DNA from: Henricia sp. BOLD:AAB3569
Taxonomy: Eukaryota; Echinodermata; Asteroidea; Spinulosida; Echinasteridae
Length of the DNA: 64,000 nucleotides
Direction: 5' to 3'
NCBI GenBank assembly: GCA_037783545.1
Contig: JBBELK010000527.1
Coordinates: 180,202-244,201, forward strand
Shown: in pieces, positions 35,854 through 50,098 of the stretch
Layout of the letters: each line of letters opens with the position of its first letter
Numbering within the stretch: position 1 is the stretch's first letter
Made by a program: the position numbers and the translations under genes
Notes under the pieces: model-generated
Told to the model about the DNA's origin: nothing
The model's database searches: none
Seen by the model: only the letters and a program-made list of their open reading frames with translations

Positions 35854-38228
35854 CCTAAAAAATTGACAGACTTTCGCCGGAAAATGGCAGAGAAATTTCA
35901 GAGTTTAGAAAAAAACTGGGTTGGGGCTTCCTGGATGCTCCCGCAACCTGTGGCTGTCTGTACGCACCTCTTTGGTGTACTCCTGAGTCCTGCGCATGCT
36001 CAGTCCTTCGGACTGTCGTTGACACGATCCAGTTCTGGACGGAATTTTGGTCAAAGTGTGGTCCAAACGTCGGCAAATTTGGAGGTCGAAAAATTTTCCG
36101 ACGAACTTCAAATTTTGCATGCTCCAAACACTCTATATTGCGCACTTGTCCTAAAAAATTGACAGACTTTCGCCGGGAAATGGCAGAGAAATTTCAGAGT
36201 TTAGAAAAAAAACTGGGTTGGGGCTTCCTGGATGCTCCCGCAACCTGTGGCTGTCTGTACGCACCTCTTTGGTGTACTCCTGATTCCTGCGCATGCTCAG
36301 TCCTTCGGACTGTCGTTGACACGGCCCAGTTTGGGACGGGATTTTGGTCAAAGTGTGGTCCAAACGTCGGCAAATTTGGAGGTCGAAACATTTTCCGACG
36401 AACTTCAAATTTTGCATGCTCCAAACACTCTATATTGCGCACTTGTCCTAAACAATTGACAGACTTTCGCCGGGAAATGGCAGAGAAATTTCAGAGTTTA
36501 GAAAAAAACTGGGTTGGGGCTTCCTGGATGCTCCCGCAACCTGTGGCTGTCTGTACGCACCTCTTTGGTGTACTCCTGACTCCTGCGCATGCTCAGTCCT
36601 TCGGACTGTCGTTGACACGGCCCAGTTTGGGACGGAATTTTGGTCAAAGTGTGGTCCAAACGTCGGCAAATTTGGAGGTCGAACAATTTTCCGACGAACT
36701 TCAAATTTTGCATGCTCCAAACACTCTATATTGCGCACTTGTCCTAAAAAATTGACAGACTTTCGCCGGGAAATGGCAGAGAAATTTCAGAGTTTAGAAA
36801 AAAAACTGGGTTGGGGCTTCCTGGATGCTCCCGCAACCTGTGGCTGTCTGTACGCACCTCTTTGGTGTACTCCTGGCTCCTGCGCATGCTCAGTCCTTCG
36901 GACTGTCGTTGACACGGCCCAGTTTGGGACGGGATTTTGGTCAAAGTGTGGTCCAAACGTCGGCAAATTTGGAGGTCGAAACATTTTCCGACGAACTTCA
37001 AATTTTGCATGCTCCAAACACTCTATATTGCGCACTTGTCCTAAAAAATTGACAGACTTTCGCCGGAAAATGGCAGAGAAATTTCAGAGTTTAGAAAAAA
37101 ACTGGGTTGGGGCTTCCTGGATGCTCCCGCAAACTGTGGCTGTCTGTACGCTCCTCTTTGGTGTACTCCTGACTCCTGCGCATGCTCAGTCCTTTCGGAC
37201 TGTCGTTGACACGGCCCAGTTCTGGACGGAATTTTGGTCAAAGTGTGGTCCAAACGTCGGCAAATTTGGAGGTCGAAAAATTTTCCGACGAACTTCAAAT
37301 TTTGCATGCTCCAAACACTCTATATTGCGCACTTGTCCTAAAAAATTGACAGACTTTCGCCGGGAAATGGCAGAGAAATTTCAGAGTTTAGAAAAAAAAC
37401 TGGGTTGGGGCTTCCTGGATGCTCCCGCAACCTGTGGCTGTCTGTACGCACCTCTTTGGTGTACTCCTGGCTCCTGCGCATGCTCAGTCCTTCGGACTGT
37501 CGTTGACACGGCCCAGTTTGGGACGGGATTTTGGTCAAAGTGTGGTCCAAACGTCGGCAAATTTGGAGGTCGAAACATTTTCCGACGAACTTCAAATTTT
37601 GCATGCTCCAAACACTCTATATTGCGCACTTGTCCTAAAAAATTGACAGACTTTCGCCGGAAAATGGCAGAGAAATTTCAGAGTTTAGAAAAAAACTGGG
37701 TTGGGGCTTCCTGGATGCTCCCGCAACCTGTGGCTGTCTGTACGCTCCTCTTTGGTGTACTCCTGACTCCTGCGCATGCTCAGTCCTTTCGGACTGTCGT
37801 TGACACGGCCCAGTTCTGGACGGAATTTTGGTCAAAGTGTGGTCCAAACGTCGGCAAATTTGGAGGTCGAAAAATTTTCCGACGAACTTCAAATTTTGCA
37901 TGCTCCAAACACTCTATATTGCGCACTTGTCCTAAAAAATTGACAGACTTTCGCCGGGAAATGGCAGAGAAATTTCAGAGTTTAGAAAAAAAACTGGGTT
38001 GGGGCTTCCTGGATGCTCCCGCAACCTGTGGCTGTCTGTACGCACCTCTTTGGTGTACTCCTGATTCCTGCGCATGCTCAGTCCTTCGGACTGTCGTTGA
38101 CACGGCCCAGTTTGGGACGGGATTTTGGTCAAAGTGTGGTCCAAACGTCGGCAAATTTAGAGGTCGAAAAATTTTTCGTCGAACTTCAAATTTTGCATGC
38201 TCCAAACACTCTATATTGCGCACTTGTC

Positions 38229-41200
38229 CTAAAAAATTGACAGACTTTCGCCGGGAAATGGCAGAGAAATTTCAGAGTTTAGAAAAAAAATGGGTTGGGG
38301 CTTCCTGGATGCTCCCGCAACCTGTGGCTGTCTGTACGCACCTCTTTGGTGTACACCTGATTCCTGCGCATGCTCAGTCCTTCGGACTGTCGTTGACACG
38401 GCCCAGTTTGGGACGGGATTTTGGTCAAAGTGTGGTCTAAACGTCGGCAAATTTGGAGGTCGAACAATTTTTCGACGAACTTCAAATTTTGCATGCTCCA
38501 AACACTCTATATTGCGCACTTGTCCTAAAAAATTGACAGACTTTCGCCGGGAAATGGCAGAGAAATTTCAGAGTTTAGAAAACAAACTAGGTTGGGGCTT
38601 CCTGGATGCTCCCGCAACCTGTGGCTGTCTGTACGCACCTCTTTGGTGTACTCCTGACTCCTGCGCATGCTCAGTCCTTCGGACTGTCGTTGACACGGCC
38701 CAGTTTGGGACGGAATTTTGGTCAAAGTGTGGTCCAAACGTCGGCAAATTTGGAGGTCGAACAATTTTCCGACGAACTTCAAATTTTGCATGCTCCAAAC
38801 ACTCTATATTGCGCACTTGTCCTAAAATATTGACAGACTTTCGCCGGGAAATGGCAGAGAAATTTCAGAGTTTAGAAAACAAACTGGGTTGGGGTTTCCT
38901 GGATGCTCCCGCAACCTGTGGCTGTCTGTACGCACCTCTTTGGTGTACTCCTGACTCCTGCGCATGCTCAGTCCTTCGGACTATCGTTGACACGGCCCAG
39001 TTTGGGACGGGATTTTGGTCAAAGTGTGGTCCAAACGTCGGCAAATTTAGAGGTCGAAAAATTGTTCGTCGAACTTCAAATTTTGCATGCTCCAAACACT
39101 CTATATTGCGCACTTGTCCTAAAAAATTGACAGACTTTCGCCGGGAAATGGCAGAGAAATTTAAGAGTTTAGAAAAAAAATGGGTTGGGGCTTCCTGGAT
39201 GCTCCCGCAACCTGTGGCTGTCTGTACGCACCTCTTTGGTGTACTCCTGACTCCTGCGCATGCTCAGTCCTTCGGACTGTCGTTGACACGGCCCAGTTTG
39301 GGACGGAATTTTGGTCAAAGTGTGGTCCAAACGTCGGCAAATTTGGAGGTCGAAAAATTTTCCGACGAACTTCAAATTTTGCATGCTCCAAACACTCTAT
39401 ATTGCGCACTTGTCCTAAAAAGGTGACAGACTTTCGTCGGGAAATGGCAGAGAAATTTCAGAGTTTAGAAAAAAAAACTGGGTTGGGGCTTCCTGGATGC
39501 TCCCGCAACCTGTGGCTGTCTGTACGCACCTCTTTGGTGTACTCCTGGCTCCTGCGCATGCTCAGTCCTTCGGACTGTCGTTGACACGGCCCAGTTTGGG
39601 ACGGGATTTTGGTCAAAGTGTGGTCCAAACGTCGGCAAATTTGGAGGTCGAAACATTTTCCGACGAACTTCGAATTTTGCATGCTCCAAACAATCTATAT
39701 TGCGCACTTGTCCTAAAAAATTGACAGACTTTCGCCGGAAAATGGCAGAGAAATTTCAGAGTTTAGAAAAAAACTGGGTTGGGGCTTCCTGGATGCTCCC
39801 GCAACCTGTGGCTGTCTGTACGCACCTCTTTGGTGTACTCCTGACTCCTGCGCATGCTCAGTCCTTCGGACTGTCGTTGACACGGCCCAGTTTGGGACGG
39901 GATTTTGGTCAAAGTGTGGTCCAAACGTCGGCAAATTTAGAGGTCGAAAAATTGTTCGTCGAACTTCAAATTTTGCATGCTCCAAACACTCTATATTGCG
40001 CACTTGTCCTAAAAAATTGACAGACTTTCGCCGGGAAATGGCAGAGAAATTTCAGAGTTTAGAAAAAAAATGGGTTGGGGCTTCCTGGATGCTCCCGCAA
40101 CCTGTGGCTGTCTGTACGCACCTCTTTGGTGTACACCTGATTCCTGCGCATGCTCAGTCCTTCGGACTGTCGTTGACACGGCCCAGTTTGGGACGGGATT
40201 TTGGTCAAAGTGTGGTCTAAACGTCGGCAAATTTGGAGGTCGAACAATTTTTCGACGAACTTCAAATTTTGCATGCTCCAAACACTCTATATTGCGCACT
40301 TGTCCTAAAAAATTGACAGACTTTCGCCGGGAAATGGCAGAGAAATTTCAGAGTTTAGAAAACAAACTAGGTTGGGGCTTCCTGGATGCTCCCGCAACCT
40401 GTGGCTGTCTGTACGCACCTCTTTGGTGTACTCCTGACTCCTGCGCATGCTCAGTCCTTCGGACTGTCGTTGACACGGCCCAGTTTGGGACGGAATTTTG
40501 GTCAAAGTGTGGTCCAAACGTCGGCAAATTTGGAGGTCGAACAATTTTCCGACGAACTTCAAATTTTGCATGCTCCAAACACTCTATATTGCGCACTTGT
40601 CCTAAAATATTGACAGACTTTCGCCGGGAAATGGCAGAGAAATTTCAGAGTTTAGAAAACAAACTGGGTTGGGGCTTCCTGGATGCTCCCGCAACCTGTG
40701 GCTGTCTGTACGCACCTCTTTGGTGTACTCCTGACTCCTGCGCATGCCCAGTCCTTCGGACTATCGTTGACACGGCCCAGTTTGGGACGGGATTTTGGTC
40801 AAAGTGTGGTCCAAACGTCGGCAAATTTAGAGGTCGAAAAATTGTTCGTCGAACTTCAAATTTTGCATGCTCCAAACACTCTATATTGCGCACTTGTCCT
40901 AAAAAATTGACAGACTTTCGCCGGGAAATGGCAGAGAAATTTAAGAGTTTAGAAAAAAAATGGGTTGGGGCTTCCTGGATGCTCCCGCAACCTGTGGCTG
41001 TCTGTACGCACCTCTTTGGTGTACTCCTGACTCCTGCGCATGCTCAGTCCTTCGGACTGTCGTTGACACGGCCCAGTTTGGGACGGAATTTTGGTCAAAG
41101 TGTGGTCCAAACGTCGGCAAATTTGGAGGTCGAAAAATTTTCCGTCGAACTTCGAATTTTGCATGCTCCAAACAATCTATATTGCGCACTTGTCCTAAAC

Positions 41201-44200
41201 AATTGACAGACTTTCGCCGGAAAATGGCAGAGAAATTTCAGAGTTTAGAAAAAAACTGGGTTGGGGCTTCCTGGATGCTCCCGCAACCTGTGGCTGTCTG
41301 TACGCACCTCTTTGGTGTACTCCTGACTCCTGCGCATGCTCAGTCCTTCGGACTGTCGTTGACACGGCCAGTTTGGGACGGGATTTTGGTCAAAGTGTGG
41401 TCCAAACGTCGGCAAATTTAGAGGTCGAAAAATTTTTCGTCGAACTTCAAATTTTGCATGCTCCAAACACTCTATATTGCGCACTTGTCCTAAAAAATTG
41501 ACAGACTTTCGCCGGGAAATGGCAGAGAAATTTCAGAGTTTAGAAAAAAAAATGGGTTGGGGCTTCCTGGATGCTCCCGCAACCTGTGGCTGTCTGTACG
41601 CACCTCTTTGGTGTACACCTGATTCCTGCGCATGCTCAGTCCTTCGGACTGTCGTTGACACGGCCCAGTTTGGGACGGGATTTTGGTCAAAGTGTGGTCT
41701 AAACGTCGGCAAATTTGGAGGTCGAACAATTTTTCGACGAACTTCAAATTTTGCATGCTCCAAACACTCTATATTGCGCACTTGTCCTAAAAAATTGACA
41801 GACTTTCGCCGGGAAATGGCAGAGAAATTTCAGAGTTTAGAAAACAAACTAGGTTGGGGCTTCCTGGATGCTCCCGCAACCTGTGGCTGTCTGTACGCAC
41901 CTCTTTGGTGTACTCCTGACTCCTGCGCATGCTCAGTCCTTCGGACTGTCGTTGACACGGCCCAGTTTGGGACGGAATTTTGGTCAAAGTGTGGTCCAAA
42001 CGTCGGCAAATTTGGAGGTCGAACAATTTTCCGACGAACTTCAAATTTTGCATGCTCCAAACACTCTATATTGCGCACTTGTCCTAAAATATTGACAGAC
42101 TTTCGCCGGGAAATGGCAGAGAAATTTCAGAGTTTAGAAAACAAACTGGGTTGGGGCTTCCTGGATGCTCCCGCAACCTGTGGCTGTCTGTACGCACCTC
42201 TTTGGTGTACTCCTGACTCCTGCGCATGCTCAGTCCTTCGGACTATCGTTGACACGGCCCAGTTTGGGACGGGATTTTGGTCAAAGTGTGGTCCAAACGT
42301 CGGCAAATTTAGAGGTCGAAAAATTGTTCGTCGAACTTCAAATTTTGCATGCTCCAAACACTCTATATTGCGCACTTGTCCTAAAAAATTGACAGACTTT
42401 CGCCGGGAAATGGCAGAGAAATTTAAGAGTTTAGAAACAAAATGGGTTGGGGCTTCCTGGATGCTCCCGCAACCTGTGGCTGTCTGTACGCACCTCTTTG
42501 GTGTACTCCTGACTCCTGCGCATGCTCAGTCCTTCGGACTGTCGTTGACACGGCCCAGTTTGGGACGGAATTTTGGTCAAAGTGTGGTCCAAACGTCGGC
42601 AAATTTGGAGGTCGAAAAATTTTCCGACGAACTTCAAATTTTGCATGCTCCAAACACTCTATATTGCGCACTTGTCCTAAAAAGGTGACAGACTTTCGTC
42701 GGGAAATGGCAGAGAAATTTCAGAGTTTAGAAAAAAAACTGGGTTGGGGCTTCCTGGATGCTCCCGCAACCTGTGGCTGTCTGTACGCACCTCTTTGGTG
42801 TACTCCTGGCTCCTGCGCATGCTCAGTCCTTCGGACTGTCGTTGACACGGCCCAGTTTGGGACGGGATTTTGGTCAAAGTGTGGTCCAAACGTCGGCAAA
42901 TTTGGAGGTCGAAACATTTTCCGACGAACTTCGAATTTTGCATGCTCCAAACAATCTATATTGCGCACTTGTCCTAAAAAATTGACAGACTTTCGCCGGA
43001 AAATGGCAGAGAAATTTCAGAGTTTAGAAAAAAACTGGGTTGGGGCTTCCTGGATGCTCCCGCAATCTGTGGCTGTCTGTACGCACCTCTTTGGTGTACT
43101 CCTGACTCCTGCGCATGCTCAGTCCTTCGGACTGTCGTTGACACGGCCCAGTTCTGGACGGAATTTTGGTCAAAGTGTGGTCCAAACGTCGGCAAATTTG
43201 GAGGTCGAAAAATTTTCCGACGAACTTCAAATTTTGCATGCTCCAAACACTCTATATTGCGCACTTGTCCTGAAAAATTGACAGACTTTCGCCGGGAAAT
43301 GGCAGAGAAATTTCAGAGTTTAGAAAAAAAACTGGGTTGGGGCTTCCTGGATGCTCCCGCAACCTGTGGCTGTCTGTACGCACCTCTTTGGTGTACTCCT
43401 GATTCCTGCGCATGCTCAGTCCTTCGGACTGTCGTTGACACGGCCCAGTTTGGGACGGGATTTTGGTCAAAGTGTGGTCCAAACGTCGGCAAATTTAGAG
43501 GTCGAAAAATTTTTCGTCGAACTTCAAATTTTGCATGCTCCAAACACTCTATATTGCGCACTTGTCCTAAAAAATTGACAGATTTTCGCCGGGAAATGGC
43601 AGAGAAATTTCAGAGTTTAGAAAAAAAACTGGGTTGGGGCTTCCTGGATGCTCCCGCAACCTGTGGCTGTCTGTACGCACCTCTTTGGTGTACACCTGAT
43701 TCCTGCGCATGCTCAGTCCTTCGGACTGTCGTTGACACGGCCCAGTTTGGGACGGGATTTTGGTCAAAGTGTGGTCTAAACGTCGGCAAATTTGGAGGTC
43801 GAAAAATTTTTCGACGAACTTCAAATTTTGCATGCTCCAAACACTCTATATTGCGCACTTGTCCTAAAAAATTGACAGACTTTCGCCGGGAAATGGCAGA
43901 GAAATTTCAGAGTTTAGAAAAAAAACTAGGTTGGGGCTTCCTGGATGCTCCCGCAACCTGTGGCTGTCTGTACGCACCTCTTTGGTGTACTCCTGACTCC
44001 TGCGCATGCTCAGTCCTTCGGACTGTCGTTGACACGGCCCAGTTTGGGACGGAATTTTGGTCAAAGTGTGGTCCAAACGTCGGCAAATTTGGAGGTCGAA
44101 CAATTTTCCGACGAACTTCAAATTTTGCATGCTCCAAACACTCTAAATTGCGCACTTGTCCTAAAAAATTGACAGACTTTCGCCGGGAAATGGCAGAGAA

Positions 44201-47200
44201 ATTTCAGAGTTTAGAAAAAAAATGGGTTGGGGCTTCCTGGATGCTCCCGCAACCTGTGGCTGTCTGTACGCACCTCTTTGGTGTACACCTGATTCCTGCG
44301 CATGCTCAGTCCTTCGGACTGTCGTTGACACGGCCCAGTTTGGGACGGGATTTTGGTCAAAGTGTGGTCTAAACGTCGGCAAATTTGGAGGTCGAACAAT
44401 TTTTCGACGAACTTCAAATTTTGCATGCTCCAAACACTCTATATTGCGCACTTGTCCTAAAAAATTGACAGACTTTCGCCGGGAAATGGCAGAGAAATTT
44501 CAGAGTTTAGAAAACAAACTAGGTTGGGGCTTCCTGGATGCTCCCGCAACCTGTGGCTGTCTGTACGCACCTCTTTGGTGTACTCCTGACTCCTGCGCAT
44601 GCTCAGTCCTTCGGACTGTCGTTGACACGGCCCAGTTTGGGACGGAATTTTGGTCAAAGTGTGGTCCAAACGTCGGCAAATTTGGAGGTCGAACAATTTT
44701 CCGACGAACTTCAAATTTTGCATGCTCCAAACACTCTATATTGCGCACTTGTCCTAAAATATTGACAGACTTTCGCCGGGAAATGGCAGAGAAATTTCAG
44801 AGTTTAGAAAACAAACTGGGTTGGGGCTTCCTGGATGCTCCCGCAACCTGTGGCTGTCTGTACGCACCTCTTTGGTGTACTCCTGACTCCTGCGCATGCT
44901 CAGTCCTTCGGACTATCGTTGACACGGCCCAGTTTGGGACGGGATTTTGGTCAAAGTGTGGTCCAAACGTCGGCAAATTTAGAGGTCGAAAAATTGTTCG
45001 TCGAACTTCAAATTTTGCATGCTCCAAACACTCTATATTGCGCACTTGTCCTAAAAAATTGACAGACTTTCGCCGGGAAATGGCAGAGAAATTTAAGAGT
45101 TTAGAAAAAAAATGGGTTGGGGCTTCCTGGATGCTCCCGCAACCTGTGGCTGTCTGTACGCACCTCTTTGGTATACTCCTGACTCCTGCGCATGCTCAGT
45201 CCTTCGGACTGTCGTTGACACGGCCCAGTTTGGGACGGAATTTTGGTCAAAGTGTGGTCCAAACGTCGGCAAATTTGGAGGTCGAAAAATTTTCCGACGA
45301 ACTTCAAATTTTGCATGCTCCAAACACTCTATATTGCGCACTTGTCCTAAAAAGGTGACAGACTTTCGTCGGGAAATGGCAGAGAAATTTCAGAGTTTAG
45401 AAAAAAAAACTGGGTTGGGGCTTCCTGGATGCTCCCGCAACCTGTGGCTGTCTGTACGCACCTCTTTGGTGTACTCCTGGCTCCTGCGCATGCTCAGTCC
45501 TTCGGACTGTCGTTGACACGGCCCAGTTTGGGACGGGATTTTGGTCAAAGTGTGGTCCAAACGTCGGCAAATTTGGAGGTCGAAACATTTTCCGACGAAC
45601 TTCGAATTTTGCATGCTCCAAACAATCTATATTGCGCACTTGTCCTAAAAAATTGACAGACTTTCGCCGGAAAATGGCAGAGAAATTTCAGAGTTTAGAA
45701 AAAAACTGGGTTGGGGCTTCCTGGATGCTCCCGCAACCTGTGGCTGTCTGTACGCACCTCTTTGGTGTACTCCTGACTCCTGCGCATGCTCAGTCCTTCG
45801 GACTGTCGTTGACACGGCCCAGTTCTGGACGGAATTTTGGTCAAAGTGTGGTCCAAACGTCGGCAAATTTGGAGGTCGAAAAATTTTCCGACGAACTTCA
45901 AATTTTGCATGCTCCAAACACTCTATATTGCGCACTTGTCCTGAAAAATTGACAGACTTTCGCCGGGAAATGGCAGAGAAATTTCAGAGTTTAGAAAAAA
46001 AACTGGGTTGGGGCTTCCTGGATGCTCCCGCAACCTGTGGCTGTCTGTACGCACCTCTTTGGTGTACTCCTGATTCCTGCGCATGCTCAGTCCTTCGGAC
46101 TGTCGTTGACACGGCCCAGTTTGGGACGGGATTTTGGTCAAAGTGTGGTCCAAACGTCGGCAAATTTAGAGGTCGAAAAATTTTTCGTCGAACTTCAAAT
46201 TTTGCATGCTCCAAACACTCTATATTGCGCACTTGTCCTAAAAAATTGACAGATTTTCGCCGGGAAATGGCAGAGAAATTTCAGAGTTTAGAAAAAAAAT
46301 GGGTTGGGGCTTCCTGGATGCTCCCGCAACCTGTGGCTGTCTGTACGCACCTCTTTGGTGTACACCTGATTCCTGCGCATGCTCAGTCCTTCGGACTGTC
46401 GTTGACACGATCCAGTTTGGGACGGGATTTTGGTCAAAGTGTGGTCTAAACGTCGGCAAATTTGGAGGTCGAAAAATTTTTCGACGAACTTCAAATTTTG
46501 CATGCTCCAAACACTCTATATTGCGCACTTGTCCTAAAAAATTGACAGACTTTCGCCGGGAAATGGCAGAGAAATTTCAGAGTTTAGAAAAAAAACTAGG
46601 TTGGGGCTTCCTGGATGCTCCCGCAACCTGTGGCTGTCTGTACGCACCTCTTTGGTGTACTCCTGACTCCTGCGCATGCTCAGTCCTTCGGACTGTCGTT
46701 GACACGGCCCAGTTTGGGACGAAATTTTGGTCAAAGTGTGGTCCAAACGTCGGCAAATTTGGAGGTCGAACAATTTTCCGACGAACTTCAAATTTTGCAT
46801 GCTCCAAACACTCTATATTGCGCACTTGTCCTAAAAAATTGACAGACTTTCGCCGGGAAATGGCAGAGAAATTTCAGAGTTTAGAAAAAAAATGGGTTGG
46901 GGCTTCCTGGATGCTCCCGCAACCTGTGGCTGTCTGTACGCACCTCTTTGGTGTACTCCTGACTCCTGCGCATGCTCAGTCCTTCGGACTGTCGTTGACA
47001 CGGCCCAGTTTGGGACGGAATTTTGGTCAAAGTGTGGTCCAAACGTCGGCAAATTTGGAGGTCGAACAATTTTCCGACGAACTTCAAATTTTGCATGCTC
47101 CAAACACTCTATATTGCGCACTTGTCCTAAAATATTGACAGACTTTCGCCGGGAAATGGCAGAGAAATTTCAGAGTTTAGAAAACAAACTGGGTTGGGGC

Positions 47201-47762
47201 TTCCTGGATGCTCCCGCAACCTGTGGCTGTCTGTACGCACCTCTTTGGTGTACTCCTGACTCCTGCGCATGCTCAGTCCTTCGGACTATCGTTGACACGG
47301 CCCAGTTTGGGACGGGATTTTGGTCAAAGTGTGGTCCAAACGTCGGCAAATTTAGAGGTCGAAAAATTGTTCGTCGAACTTCAAATTTTGCATGCTCCAA
47401 ACACTCTATATTGCGCACTTGTCCTAAAAAATTGACAGACTTTCGCCGGGAAATGGCAGAGAAATTTAAGAGTTTAGAAAAAAAATGGGTTGGGGCTTCC
47501 TGGATGCTCCCGCAACCTGTGGCTGTCTGTACGCACCTCTTTGGTGTACTCCTGACTCCTGCGCATGCTCAGTCCTTCGGACTGTCGTTGACACGGCCCA
47601 GTTTGGGACGGAATTTTGGTCAAAGTGTGGTCCAAACGTCGGCAAATTTGGAGGTCGAAAAATTTTCCGACGAACTTCAAATTTTGCATGCTCCAAACAC
47701 TCTATATTGCGCACTTGTCCTAAAAAATTGACAGACTTTCGCCGGGAAATGGCAGAGAAATT
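38229..47762 (+). repeat. S297 zone IV: recurring 4-unit module (about 1.19 kb)
   Basis: A four-unit module occurs at 38229-39414, 40009-41194, 41490-42676 and 44161-45346. It consists of a unit with AAAATGGGTTGG and GTGGTCTAAACG; a unit with AAACAAACTAGG and GAACAATT; a unit beginning CCTAAAATATTGACAG with GGACTATCG and AAATTGTTCGTC; and a unit with AAATTTAAGAG. Spacers of two, one and five other units separate the copies. The last two or three units also recur from 46831 and again from 48614. A single missing C (ACACGGCCAG) marks 41366. Confidence 0.87.
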
Positions 47763-50098
47763 TCAGAGTTTAGAAAAAAAAACTGGGTTGGGGCTTCCTG
47801 GATGCTCCCGCAACCAGTGGCTGTCTGTACGCGCCTCTTTGGTGTACTCCTGACTCCTGCGCATGCTCAGTCCTTCGGACTGTCGTTGACACGGCCCAGT
47901 TTGGGACGGGATTTTGGTCAAAGTGTGGTCCAAACGTCGGCAAATTTGGAGGTCGAAAAATTTTCCGACGAACTTCAAATTTTGCATGCTCCAAACACTC
48001 TATATTGCGCACTTGTCCTAAAAAATTGACAGACTTTCGCCGGGAAATGGCAGAGAAATTTCAGAGTTTAGAAAAAAAACTGGGTTTGGGGCTTCCTGGA
48101 TGCTCCCGCAACCTGTGGCTGTCTGTACGCGCCTCTTTGGTGTACTCCTGACTCCTGCGCATGCTCAGTCCTTCGGACTGTCGTTGACACGGCCCAGTTT
48201 GGGACGGGATTTTGGTCAAAGTGTGGTCCAAACGTCGGCAAATTTGGAGGTCGAAAAAATTTCCGACGAACTTCAAATTTTGCATGCTCCAAACACTCTA
48301 TATTGCGCACTTGTCCTAAAAAATTGACAGACTTTCGCCGGGAAATGGCAGAGAAATTTCAGAGTTTAGAAAAAAAACTGGGTTTGGGGCTTCCTGGATG
48401 CTCCCGCAACCTGTGGCTGTCTGTACGCGCCTCTTTGGTGTACTCCTGACTCCTGCGCATGCTCAGTCCTTCGGACTGTCGTTGACACGGCCCAGTTTGG
48501 GACGGGATTTTGGTCAAAGTGTGGTCCAAACGTCGGCAAATTTGGAGGTCGAAAAAATTTCCGACGAACTTCAAATTTTGCATGCTCCAAACACTCTATA
48601 TTGCGCACTTGTCCTAAAAAATTGACAGACTTTCGCCGGGAAATGGCAGAGAAATTTCAGAGTTTAGAACAAAACTGGGTTGGGGCTTCCTGGATGCTCC
48701 CGCAACCTGTGGCTGTCTGTACGCACCTCTTTGGTGTACTCCTGACTCCTGCGCATGCTCAGTCCTTCGGACTGTCGTTGACACGGCCCAGTTTGGGACG
48801 GAATTTTGGTCAAAGTGTGGTCCAAACGTCGGCAAATTTGGAGGTCGAACAATTTTCCGACGAACTTCAAATTTTGCATGCTCCAAACACTCTATATTGC
48901 GCACTTGTCCTAAAATATTGACAGACTTTCGCCGGGAAATGGCAGAGAAATTTCAGAGTTTAGAAAACAAACTGGGTTGGGGCTTCCTGGATGCTCCCGC
49001 AACCTGTGGCTGTCTGTACGCACCTCTTTGGTGTACTCCTGACTCCTGCGCATGCTCAGTCCTTCGGACTATCGTTGACACGGCCCAGTTTGGGACGGGA
49101 TTTTGGTCAAAGTGTGGTCCAAACGTCGGCAAATTTAGAGGTCGAAAAATTGTTCGTCGAACTTCAAATTTTGCATGCTCCAAACACTCTATATTGCGCA
49201 CTTGTCCTAAAAAATTGACAGACTTTCGCCGGGAAATGGCAGAGAAATTTAAGAGTTTAGAAAAAAAATGGGTTGGGGCTTCCTGGATGCTCCCGCAACC
49301 TGTGGCTGTCTGTACGCACCTCTTTGGTGTACTCCTGACTCCTGCGCATGCTCAGTCCTTCGGACTGTCGTTGACACGGCCCAGTTTGGGACGGAATTTT
49401 GGTCAAAGTGTGGTCCAAACGTCGGCAAATTTGGAGGTCGAAAAATTTTCCGACGAACTTCAAATTTTGCATGCTCCAAACACTCTATATTGCGCACTTG
49501 TCCTAAAAAATTGACAGACTTTCGCCGGGAAATGGCAGAGAAATTTCAGAGTTTAGAAAAAAAAACTGGGTTGGGGCTTCCTGGATGCTCCCGCAACCAG
49601 TGGCTGTCTGTACGCGCCTCTTTGGTGTACTCCTGACTCCTGCGCATGCTCAGTCCTTCGGACTGTCGTTGACACGGCCCAGTTTGGGACGGGATTTTGG
49701 TCAAAGTGTGGTCCAAACGTCGGCAAATTTGGAGGTCGAAAAATTTTCCGACGAACTTCAAATTTTGCATGCTCCAAACACTCTATATTGCGCACTTGTC
49801 CTAAAAAATTGACAGACTTTCGCCGGGAAATGGCAGAGAAATTTCAGAGTTTAGAAAAAAAACTGGGTTTGGGGCTTCCTGGATGCTCCCGCAACCTGTG
49901 GCTGTCTGTACGCGCCTCTTTGGTGTACTCCTGACTCCTGCGCATGCTCAGTCCTTCGGACTGTCGTTGACACGGCCCAGTTTGGGACGGGATTTTGGTC
50001 AAAGTGTGGTCCAAACGTCGGCAAATTTGGAGGTCGAAAAAATTTCCGACGAACTTCAAATTTTGCATGCTCCAAACACTCTATATTGCGCACTTGTC
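47763..50098 (+). repeat. S297 zone V: block with 1783-bp register and a G-tract insertion
   Basis: Units with GGGTTTGGGGC (one extra T) start near 48061, 48359 and 49844, and a unit with CAACCAGTGG and a 9-base A run recurs near 47763 and 49546, 1783 bp (six units) apart. Units here also share GTACGCGCC in place of GTACGCACC. Copy 1 has two extra-T units in a row and copy 2 has one, a one-unit length difference as expected from unequal exchange. Confidence 0.85.

Larger units (their letters stand above)
30612..38228 (+). repeat. S297 zone III: complex HORs with 264-bp units
   Basis: At least five ordered blocks recur. The four units 30612-31765 recur at 34700-35854. The three units 31766-32655 recur at 33810-34699 and 36448-37337. 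The six units 32953-34699 recur at 35591-37337, 2638 bp later. The pair 36744-37337 is followed directly by a second copy to 37931 (594 bp). Marks that travel with the blocks include GATAAATTTGTCGAC (30845, 34934), an extra T in CCTTTCGG (near 32509, 34555, 37196, 37788), GATCCAG (near 33388, 36026) and the 264-bp unit. Confidence 0.87.
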
